The notes under the pieces: model-generated
What the model was told of the DNA's origin: nothing
Database searches by the model: none
The model's input: only the letters and a program-made list of their open reading frames with translations
Source of the DNA: Saprospiraceae bacterium
Lineage (GTDB): Bacteria; Bacteroidota; Bacteroidia; Chitinophagales; Saprospiraceae
Length of the DNA: 64,000 nucleotides
NCBI GenBank assembly: GCA_016711125.1
Contig: JADJTQ010000002.1
Span: 372,001 to 436,000, forward strand
Reading direction: 5' to 3'
Part shown: in pieces, positions 56,877 through 64,000 of the stretch
Numbering within the stretch: the first letter of the stretch is position 1
Layout: every line of letters begins with the position of its first letter
Made by a program: the position numbers and the translations under genes

Positions 56877-57201
56877 TTAGAATTGAAAAATTTTTTTCCA
56901 CAAAATCACCATCACCATACGTCCCCTTAGCATGAATATTTTGGGGGTCCTTTAACTGGTTCTGGGTACATATTAAATGGCATCTTCCGGGTTTATCCGA
57001 TTTTTGATGAAAGAAAGAAATATCAATTTCTATAGCAGGATCTTGCAATAGCCAATTACACTTATTTATCCACAAGATATCAACATAGCCGGGTTGCTAT
57101 ATCAACATTCCTAATGGGTGCAATAGCAGGTATATTAGTTGTCCAATCAATTTATATCGTAATTTTGCATCATACGAAGTTAAAGTCCGCAACGAACAGA
57201 A
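56877..57201. other. 325-bp intergenic region with a possible minus-strand remnant
   Basis: It holds the dnaB promoter (57139-57167). On the minus strand an open stretch of about 60 codons (about 57090 to 56877; GYVDILWINKCNWLLQDPAI, SDKPGRCHLICTQNQLKD) has coding-like composition but no good start. A one-base insertion in the T-run near 56890 would end it with VEKKFFNSN. I recognise no family and treat it as a remnant or chance frame. Confidence 0.3.
57139..57167 (+). promoter_or_regulatory. Promoter of dnaB
   Basis: TTG at 57139-57141 and TAATTTTG at 57160-57167 are 18 bp apart. The leader to ATG 57202 is about 27 nt. Confidence 0.7.
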
Positions 57202-58725
57202 ATGGCAGAACGGGATCAATCATTAAGATCTGTTGGAGCTCAATCGCTCAAAACGATTAAAGGAGATGCTGATCTAGGCAATCTGCAATATGGGCGTATA
57301 CAACCACAGGCGATTCCTTTGGAAGAAGCAGTGCTTGGTGCCATATTGATCGATAAAAATGCACTACCTTCTGTGTTGGATATTCTACAACCAGCTAGTT
57401 TTTATGTAGAGGGGCATCAGCATGTGTATGAAGCCATGCTCAAGTTATTTGAAAAGACTCATCCAATTGATATTCTCACGGTCCATGAAGAACTTAAATT
57501 TGCCGGACAGCTTGACAAGGTCGGTGGAGCTAACTACTTAGTAGAGCTCTCAAACCGGGTTGCTTCAGCCGCAAATATCGAATATCATGCCCGTATCATT
57601 GCCCAAAAACACATTCAAAGAGAGCTTATCCGGGCAAGCACCACTATCATCAAAGATTCTTTTGACGATACAAAAGATGTGTTCGAGTTACTTGATGACG
57701 CTGAAAGAAATCTTTTCGAGATCACTCAGCAGAACATGAATCGTGGTTTTGAATCAATCGGTTCACTGGCTATCAAAGCTCAAAAACAACTTGAAGAGCT
57801 ATCACAAAAATCAGAGGGTTTAACCGGTATCCCATCTGGATTTACAGAACTTGATCGATTAACGTCCGGTTGGCAGCCTTCGGACTTAATTATTGTAGCG
57901 GCCAGACCTGGTATGGGAAAAACTGCCTATACGCTTTCTCTTGCTAAGAATGCAGCAATGGATTATGGCAGATCGGTTGCCATATTTTCATTAGAGATGT
58001 CTAGTCTGCAATTAGTGCAACGTCTTATTTCTATGGAGGCAGAGATATCGAGCAGGAAGCTAAGAAATGGACAATTGGAGGCTCATGAATGGCAGCAATT
58101 GCACACCGCTGTAGAAAAACTGTCTAATGTGCCAATTTACATAGATGATACACCAGCTATAAACAGTTTCGAATTGAGGGCAAAGTGCCGCCGGCTCAAA
58201 ATGCAGCATGATATTCAACTGGTGATCATCGATTATCTACAATTGATGTCTGGTAATATCGACGGCAAAAAAGGAGGTACGAGAGAACAGGAGATTAGTT
58301 CTATCTCAAGGGCTCTTAAGGGTATGGCTAAAGAATTGGGTGTGCCAGTAATCGCATTGTCTCAGCTGAGCCGGGCAGTGGAGACCCGAGGCGGCGAAAA
58401 GAGACCTATGCTATCTGATCTCCGGGAGTCCGGGGCCATTGAGCAGGACGCAGATATTGTGTCTTTTATCTACCGACCTGAGTACTATGACATCACTGAG
58501 AGTGAAGGAGTTTCACTCAAGGGGGTTGCTGAGATAATCATTGCTAAACATAGAAATGGAGCATTAGAGACTGTTCGTCTGAAATTTATAGATCAATTTG
58601 CCAAATTTACCAACCTGGATGAGTTTGATTTTAGTAGCTTAAAGGGTGAGGATTTTACCAAAGCAACTGACCAGATCATGACCAGACCATCTCGGATGAA
58701 CCAAGATGATGATATTCCTTTTTAA
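57202..58725 (+). CDS. dnaB: Replicative DNA helicase DnaB
   Basis: The 507-residue protein has the N-terminal primase-interaction domain (PLEEAVLGAILIDKNALPSVLDIL), a linker, and a RecA-type motor with Walker A AARPGMGKTAY (about 233-243), SLEMSSLQLVQRLISMEA, Walker B LVIIDYLQLM and VIALSQLSRAVE, DLRESGAIEQDADIV. It unwinds DNA at the replication fork as a hexamer. No intein. Its TAA shares a base with the start of the next gene (TAATG at 58723-58727). Confidence 0.96.
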   Translation: MAERDQSLRSVGAQSLKTIKGDADLGNLQYGRIQPQAIPLEEAVLGAILIDKNALPSVLDILQPASFYVEGHQHVYEAMLKLFEKTHPIDILTVHEELKFAGQLDKVGGANYLVELSNRVASAANIEYHARIIAQKHIQRELIRASTTIIKDSFDDTKDVFELLDDAERNLFEITQQNMNRGFESIGSLAIKAQKQLEELSQKSEGLTGIPSGFTELDRLTSGWQPSDLIIVAARPGMGKTAYTLSLAKNAAMDYGRSVAIFSLEMSSLQLVQRLISMEAEISSRKLRNGQLEAHEWQQLHTAVEKLSNVPIYIDDTPAINSFELRAKCRRLKMQHDIQLVIIDYLQLMSGNIDGKKGGTREQEISSISRALKGMAKELGVPVIALSQLSRAVETRGGEKRPMLSDLRESGAIEQDADIVSFIYRPEYYDITESEGVSLKGVAEIIIAKHRNGALETVRLKFIDQFAKFTNLDEFDFSSLKGEDFTKATDQIMTRPSRMNQDDDIPF

Positions 58726-59510
58726 TGGCTGCTCCTAAAAAATCAAAACATAGCAATCCTTTTCATCGCAAGGCTGAGGATATCACACCAGATTTGGCTT
58801 ATCCGGTCAGGTTAAATAAGTACGTAGCTCGCTGTGGTGTCGCCTCCCGAAGAAAAGCGGTCGATTTGATTAAGGACGGTAAGGTAAGGGTAAATACTCA
58901 AGTGATATTAGAGCCATTTCAACTGGTCAATGAAAAAGATATTGTTACACTAGAGGGTAAGAAGTTAACTCCGGAGATATCGATGGTTTACATTCTTTTG
59001 AATAAACCTAAAGATGTCATAAGTACAACTTCTGATGAAAGGGACCGCAAAACCATTCTCGACATTATCAACTTTGAAGGAAAAGAGCGATTATTCCCGG
59101 TAGGTCGCCTTGATCGTAATACCACGGGACTTATCTTGTTGACCAACGATGGTGATCTGGCTAAGAAGCTTGCCCATCCTTCTCACAAAGTCCAAAAAAA
59201 GTATAAGATCTCGTTAGATAAGGCGATTTCTGAAGCAGATTTTGACCGTATCCGGCAAGGTATCGTACTGGAAGATGGTCCTGCACCGGTAAGTGACCTT
59301 CAAATTATTGACCCATCGGCCACGGAGATAACTCTGACAATAGTGATTGGAAGAAATCGGATTGTAAGGAGAATTTTTGAATCCCTGGGTTATACCGTCA
59401 AATACCTGGACAGAATCTATTACGCTGGCTTGACCAAGAAAGGGTTACCTCGCGGAAACTTCAGGCAACTCACACCCAGGGAAGTGATCATGCTTAAACA
59501 TTTCACTTGA
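58725..59510 (+). CDS. rRNA pseudouridine synthase of the RluB/RsuA family
   Basis: The 261-residue protein has an N-terminal S4 RNA-binding domain (RLNKYVARCGVASRRKAVDLIKDGKVRVNTQV, about 27-60) and a pseudouridine synthase domain with the catalytic Asp in VGRLDRNTTGLILLTNDGDL (about 126-145). LNKPKDVIST and NRIVRRIFESLGYTVKYLDRI are family stretches. It modifies uridine in 16S or 23S rRNA; RluB, RluE/F and RsuA cannot be told apart here, though length favours RluB. Translationally coupled to dnaB. Confidence 0.9.
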   Translation: MAAPKKSKHSNPFHRKAEDITPDLAYPVRLNKYVARCGVASRRKAVDLIKDGKVRVNTQVILEPFQLVNEKDIVTLEGKKLTPEISMVYILLNKPKDVISTTSDERDRKTILDIINFEGKERLFPVGRLDRNTTGLILLTNDGDLAKKLAHPSHKVQKKYKISLDKAISEADFDRIRQGIVLEDGPAPVSDLQIIDPSATEITLTIVIGRNRIVRRIFESLGYTVKYLDRIYYAGLTKKGLPRGNFRQLTPREVIMLKHFT

Positions 59511-59523
59511 AAAGTTCGGCTCA

Positions 59524-60444
59524 CTATTCTTTCGAATAAAGAAAACCGAGACCCAAACTATTGCCTAAATTGGCATTCAGCGTACCCAGGTACCAGCTAT
59601 TATTGATGCTAAGCCTAATACTTTTACTATTGATTGATCCCAGATTAAGGCCTAGTTGTAATGTTAGAATTCCAGTCTTGGAGTATTGAGTCATGATCCA
59701 ACCCAAATCTTGGTGGATGGTTTGTATCCTAAGTATAAAATTGGAAGGTAACCCGTTAGACGCACTTATTAAAATCTCTGGTTCCACCGTGATTTGATCG
59801 GAGGCGAATGCATTGAGTCCAAATCGGGCATGCCATGAGAAAACACGTGCAAACCCAAAGGCATTGAAACGATCCTCGAAAGGTAAAAAGTGCGAAGCCA
59901 CGATACCAAGTCTGAATTGCACTGGATTAGCCAGATCTGGTAGTCCGGATTCATAGCTAAAACCGACTCTCATCGAAGGTGGCATGATGCCTTCGCTTGG
60001 CATGTCATCTAATAAAAGGTCATCTTCCTGGGTGGCAAGCAAATGATCGTGATTAAATCGTAATTCTGTCATTCGAAGGGTTAAACCCATAGACATAAAA
60101 TCATTTTGAAAAAGTGCTGTCTTTATACGGTAAGCATAGCTCAGATCGAATCCGTTTTGATTAAGTGGACCAATTTTTTCGGAAAAAACATGCGCTGACA
60201 AAGCCATTTTTTGGTCGTGCCAAGGCATAATTACACTCAGATGTGATTGAGTTGGGCTACTTTTCAAATTTCTAAATCTGCGGGAGTGCGAAGCGATGAA
60301 TGTCAAAGAGGGCAAATCCGTGGCTTGTGCCGGATTGATTATAGATGCCATAAAGGGCTCATCAGGCCACTCATCAGATACTTGGGCAAATGTTGAATGC
60401 AGAATCCCCAGGAAAACAATTATAGACAAGTAGGATTTTGACAT
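59524..60444 (-). CDS. PorP/SprF-family type IX secretion outer-membrane protein
   Basis: The 306-residue protein has a signal peptide (MSKSYLSIIVFLGILHSTFAQ) and a barrel of about twelve to fourteen amphipathic strands, with the family-typical NPAQATDLPSLTFIASHSRRF near the start and FDLSYAYRIKT. PorP/SprF proteins sit in the outer membrane and are usually encoded next to a large CHU_C-type secreted protein, as here, with the giant protein directly upstream with no spacing. SprF is needed for secretion of SprB in Flavobacterium johnsoniae, so this gene probably supports export of its neighbour (inference). Confidence 0.78.
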   Translation of the reverse strand: MSKSYLSIIVFLGILHSTFAQVSDEWPDEPFMASIINPAQATDLPSLTFIASHSRRFRNLKSSPTQSHLSVIMPWHDQKMALSAHVFSEKIGPLNQNGFDLSYAYRIKTALFQNDFMSMGLTLRMTELRFNHDHLLATQEDDLLLDDMPSEGIMPPSMRVGFSYESGLPDLANPVQFRLGIVASHFLPFEDRFNAFGFARVFSWHARFGLNAFASDQITVEPEILISASNGLPSNFILRIQTIHQDLGWIMTQYSKTGILTLQLGLNLGSINSKSIRLSINNSWYLGTLNANLGNSLGLGFLYSKE

Positions 60445-63400
60445 TTAATGGCGAATAATGGTTAAATCACTATCCATTCGTATGATCCGATCCTCATACT
60501 CCAGAGTTAGTACATAAAAATAGACTCCTTCAGGCAGCGGATTTCCCTTTTGAAAGCCATTCCAGTCATTTTCATATGGTCTGCTTTCATAGAGTTTTGT
60601 TCCATCATGATTAAAGACTTCCAGACTCATTTTAAAGACCCGGTTTGGATCACCAAAAATCAAATAGTCGTTCTTTCCATCATCATTTGGAGTAATAACA
60701 TTGATTAAAGGCGGTAGGAGATCAGCAAAATCTGTCACTGTAATCTGAATGGTATCTTCCCAAAAACAACCATTAAAATCTACATAACTTACTCTGAGAG
60801 CATTTGAAACGTCTGGGATAACGCTAGTGTTCAAACACCTTTGGCAAGACAGTTCGTATTCAGAATGCCACTGTACCTGCGAGACATTTTCGACCTTTAG
60901 GTCAAGCCTTGATCCAGCCACAACCTGGGTATCTAGAGGAAGATAAGTAATTCGTTTATAGATGCCTATAGGTACCACCAGTGTGTCAGCAAAACAACTG
61001 TTTTTGCCGATCACCAGGTAATCAAATTCTTGAGTCGGCACGATGATAGGGTTGGCTATATCCCTTTCGATTAATGAGGAATCTTTAGAAAACCACCGAT
61101 AAGTATCCGCCCCTGAAACCTGTAGCATTACCTCACTGCCCGGACATACGAATAACTCTGTCATTGATTTAAGTCGAACCGGTTCGATCAATGAGAGCGA
61201 CAAATACAAGGTCTGCTGGCAGCCAAATGTATTTTGGACCCTTAGCTCATATTCACCTGATTCTTGAAAAATGGCAGTACTCCCGTTACTCCCTTGACTC
61301 CAAGAGTATGTGTAGTCATTTTTAGGCGATGTCAGTTGAAAGGGTTCTCCTGCACAAATAGTTACGGTTGGATTCCACTCCTGATCCGGCATTTCCCTTA
61401 GCACGACTTCGGTCGTTGTGCTGAGCATGCAATCATCAGCATAGACGGCTGTAGCCTTGTAAGTGCCCGGCTCATCAATGCTAAGATCTTGTACTGGGTT
61501 GATTATCGACACAGCTTCCCTTTTCCAAATGATGTTGGTAGCAGGAGCCAGATTTGGTGATATTTTTATCTTTTCCCCCGCACAAAGATCGATCATCGGT
61601 GGAAATTGAGGTGCTAAAAAACTCGAATCATAACCGACTTCGACCTCTCTGCTTACCTCACAACGATCAGCATCTTTCAAAGAAACCCGATAGATGCCTC
61701 TGTCCAAATCCGAAACAATTGAATCCGTATACTCCTCACCGTCAATCATATATTCGTATGGTTCAGTACCACCGGAAGACAGAAGAATAATCGATCCATT
61801 TTTTTGATCACAGGAGGCTGGTTTTGCTCGAGCCGTTAGTGTCGGAAGTTCTGACGGCAAGATGTGTACAACAGCACTGTCTTTGCATGAATTGGAATCC
61901 CTGACCACAACCCGATAGAGGCCTGAGTCAAGATCAGATAATTCAGTTAGTTGATTCGAAACCAAGGTCGTATCAAAAAGTGATCCCCCTACCCAATACT
62001 CAAAGGGTGATGTGCCTCCCAGGCTGTGAAGATTGATCAGACCGTTTGCCTGACCACAATGTGTGCTTTCTGTAGTCAATGACAGCATGGGTGGAGACTC
62101 CTCAAAAACCTGAAATTGTTTGGAAACAACACACCCTTGAGCATCATTGACGATCACTTCATAAATTCCTGGTGAAACCTTTACAAATATTGAATCGGTC
62201 GTTGTCATTTCTCCCAGTTGAAAAGAATAGGGCCCCTGGCTCTCAAGTACATTGACTCGGACCATTCCATCCACACCTTTACATGAGGCATTCGTCACTT
62301 CAACATTTAGTTTGGGCCTGCCCGATTTCTGCGTCACCAATATTGAGGTTGAGCGGGTACACCCGATACCATCCCGGACGAGGATCTGATATTTACCTGG
62401 TGAAAGATCGCCAAAAAATTGACTCGCTTGGGGTCCATAGCCAATATCATACGTTTGCGATCCTGAAGCTCCGCTTACTTGGATTGACAATTGGCCATTA
62501 TTTTCGCCACAGGAAGCATCCACCTGGAGCGCAGTATCAATTGATAGCGCACACAAAATACCGAAAGATGACCCACATGGAGTGAGGCAAGATGCCTCTG
62601 ACACCCGTCTGCGAATTAAGTTACCTGGTTCTTCTCCAAATCCAAGGCTAAAATCGATACCGCCTTTGAGATGACAATAACTCATGATAGTTCCTTTTGG
62701 GGGTATTGGAGCTATATCACAAACACCGCAGCCTATCTCAGGATTCGCTTTTGAGCACCCATCCAGTGCAATGCAATTATCGGGTCCCCACACACAATCC
62801 TGAGTATGGAACGAGCCCATTCCATGACCGAGTTCATGTGCGATGACATTTACGGTCCAACTATAGTTGGGAAAATTTACATACGCTGGCAGAATGTTGC
62901 TATAGCCCACGTTGAGCACCTGGTCACAGATGACATCGATATAAGCAATACCGCCATTTTTATTATCGGCCATATCCAAGAGGTGACGAAGATTGCTATC
63001 ACCCCCGGGTGATCTATTCATGAAGGAATTTAACGCCGCTGTCGTTGACTCATGATCATATGGATCTTGTTCGGTCCAGACAAATAGTCCCGAAATCTCA
63101 AGATTGATCTCGTCATTCGTATATAATGCTGACACCTGATTAAAAACACCGCTTACATAGTTGATCACTTTTTCTACATTTTTATCCAGTCTTTGGTAAA
63201 CATTATAACTGGTTTCAAAATATATTTTAACACAATTGGCATCGAATGATCTACCTTGAGTTCCCGCATTTTTCAGTCCGGTAAAATCGACTTCATATCC
63301 AGGCTTCAGCAGTGCCTCACATTGGAAGGAATTGTCTCCATAGAGATCTTCTGCCCGACAAACAATATGAAGGCTATCGGAAGGCACTCTGGCCAAAACC

Positions 63401-63894
63401 AAAGTGCCCAGGTGAGCGGTGGAAATCAAACCCATGATGTCCTCTTCAAAAATACTTATGGCCACCACAGATTGATCATCATCCTTGATAATGCCCCTGT
63501 AATGTTGGCCCTTCTGTTGAGGAACATAGTTACCTAGTGGTGTTTCGATCTGAAAATCCAGCGTCAGGGGTGTCTGTTGATATATCTGTAAAATCAGCGT
63601 CTGTTGCTCAAAGGGAATTTCTAACTCCAATAGGGAATCATCACTGGATCTCAATGTCTGCAAAGTCAGTTGATGCAAATTAAGGTAACCTAGCTTCTTT
63701 GAGGGCGTCTGATTCCTAACTCTGGAGGGCTTGATTTCAGGAGAAAACAGCTGATAACGTTGTACCGTTTTTTGTGGAGATCTGCCCTTTACCTTAACAG
63801 ACAGAGAGTTAGGTACTCTTTCTTGGGAGTAGGATAATTTAAAACCAATAAGAAGGACCAGAATGATCTGTAAGGACTTTCCCACTTGAAGCAT
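60445..63894 (-). CDS. Giant T9SS-exported reprolysin-like metalloprotease with SprB repeats and CHU_C domain
   Basis: The 1149-residue protein has a signal peptide (VGKSLQIILVLLIGFKLSYSQ), a pro-region (about 25-210), and an M12B/reprolysin-type zinc protease domain (about 220-440) with HELGHGMGSFH near 352-362 and a Met-turn-like GTIMSYCH near 400. Four SprB-type repeats follow (about 450-770, each with ASC/THC then NG and a final C, such as DASCGENNG and STHCGQANG), then Ig/PKD-like domains with CAGEPFQLTS and CPGSEVMLQVSG. The end is a CHU_C/gliding-type sorting domain (INVITPNDDGKNDYLIFGDP, LPEGVYFYVLTLE). Exported by the T9SS and attached to or released from the surface. Paired with the PorP/SprF-like gene that starts at its stop codon. 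Confidence 0.88.
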   Translation of the reverse strand: MLQVGKSLQIILVLLIGFKLSYSQERVPNSLSVKVKGRSPQKTVQRYQLFSPEIKPSRVRNQTPSKKLGYLNLHQLTLQTLRSSDDSLLELEIPFEQQTLILQIYQQTPLTLDFQIETPLGNYVPQQKGQHYRGIIKDDDQSVVAISIFEEDIMGLISTAHLGTLVLARVPSDSLHIVCRAEDLYGDNSFQCEALLKPGYEVDFTGLKNAGTQGRSFDANCVKIYFETSYNVYQRLDKNVEKVINYVSGVFNQVSALYTNDEINLEISGLFVWTEQDPYDHESTTAALNSFMNRSPGGDSNLRHLLDMADNKNGGIAYIDVICDQVLNVGYSNILPAYVNFPNYSWTVNVIAHELGHGMGSFHTQDCVWGPDNCIALDGCSKANPEIGCGVCDIAPIPPKGTIMSYCHLKGGIDFSLGFGEEPGNLIRRRVSEASCLTPCGSSFGILCALSIDTALQVDASCGENNGQLSIQVSGASGSQTYDIGYGPQASQFFGDLSPGKYQILVRDGIGCTRSTSILVTQKSGRPKLNVEVTNASCKGVDGMVRVNVLESQGPYSFQLGEMTTTDSIFVKVSPGIYEVIVNDAQGCVVSKQFQVFEESPPMLSLTTESTHCGQANGLINLHSLGGTSPFEYWVGGSLFDTTLVSNQLTELSDLDSGLYRVVVRDSNSCKDSAVVHILPSELPTLTARAKPASCDQKNGSIILLSSGGTEPYEYMIDGEEYTDSIVSDLDRGIYRVSLKDADRCEVSREVEVGYDSSFLAPQFPPMIDLCAGEKIKISPNLAPATNIIWKREAVSIINPVQDLSIDEPGTYKATAVYADDCMLSTTTEVVLREMPDQEWNPTVTICAGEPFQLTSPKNDYTYSWSQGSNGSTAIFQESGEYELRVQNTFGCQQTLYLSLSLIEPVRLKSMTELFVCPGSEVMLQVSGADTYRWFSKDSSLIERDIANPIIVPTQEFDYLVIGKNSCFADTLVVPIGIYKRITYLPLDTQVVAGSRLDLKVENVSQVQWHSEYELSCQRCLNTSVIPDVSNALRVSYVDFNGCFWEDTIQITVTDFADLLPPLINVITPNDDGKNDYLIFGDPNRVFKMSLEVFNHDGTKLYESRPYENDWNGFQKGNPLPEGVYFYVLTLEYEDRIIRMDSDLTIIRH

Positions 63895-64000
63895 AGAGCT
63901 GGATTCTGCACTATCAAATTAATAGTCTGAGGTCGCAAACATGAGCAACTCAGAGTGGTTTTCTTCAGACCTTATCAGAACAAAGAAACTTTATTTTTTT
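63895..64000. other. Right-edge region upstream of the metalloprotease
   Basis: 106 bp upstream of the minus-strand protease. TAATTTG on the minus strand (63919-63925) is a shortened -7-like match close to the start. No other feature is seen. Confidence 0.3.

Noticed and set aside
1..64000. CRISPR array, toxin-antitoxin pair or phage-defence island
   Set aside because: No regularly spaced repeats, no short paired toxin-like frames and no defence-family motifs were seen; the accessory content is repeats and envelope genes only.

Overview
The window is a chromosomal segment from a Bacteroidota bacterium, most likely Saprospiria or a close relative (the class is inference). The phylum call rests on type IX secretion parts (PorZ, a PorP/SprF-like protein, a CHU_C-type C-terminal domain), gene families typical of the phylum (DUF2911, DUF2851, DUF1501/DUF1800), bacillithiol genes, and promoters of the Bacteroidota form TTG-N18/19-TAnnTTTG upstream of several genes. 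I see no rRNA, tRNA, CRISPR array, prophage or transposase gene.

Layout. 1-5957 (minus): a Wzz-like chain-length protein running off the left edge, metH directly upstream of it, and a DUF2911-TPR secreted protein. 6238-9260 (plus): a conserved protein of unknown function, an M15 peptidase and a thioredoxin-like protein. 9323-14039 (minus): an ECF sigma/anti-sigma/outer-membrane-protein set, a YpdA-type bacillithiol disulfide reductase and a creatininase-family amidohydrolase. 14567-19183 (plus): a Gfo/Idh/MocA oxidoreductase followed by a HEAT-repeat protein with two DUF1080 domains. 19214-28157 (minus): an envelope block mreB-mreC-mreD-mrdA-folA-DUF2851-lpxK-Wzi-like. 28311-29570 (minus): an M16-like protein without the zinc motif. 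29702-33755 (plus): dnaN, nadD, porZ. Then bshA (minus) is divergent from a MerR/B12-binding regulator (plus), followed by a YceI lipoprotein, rpsF-rpsR-rplI, a DUF1800/DUF1501 pair (minus), tandem thioredoxin-TPR paralogues (plus), comM, an MBL hydrolase, hemA and a second ECF sigma operon (all minus). The right end holds aspS, a small secreted protein, an ABC-2 exporter, a diacylglycerol-kinase-like protein, a coiled-coil secreted protein, dnaB, an RluB/RsuA-type pseudouridine synthase, and a PorP/SprF-like plus giant reprolysin cassette.

Two features cut across the window. First, at least ten reading frames, several in essential genes (metH, mrdA, mreC, aspS), are broken by single missing bases. 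Every case is -1, most lie in short homopolymers, and adding one base restores the expected family sequence. This looks like consensus error in a long-read assembly rather than gene decay, and I annotate the restored genes across their full span. Second, a dispersed non-coding element of about 229 bp with 16-bp imperfect terminal inverted repeats is present in two full-length copies (36158-36386 and 43731-43960), plus fragments near 14201, 14451 and 6146. Its termini carry or abut the stop codons of the neighbouring genes.
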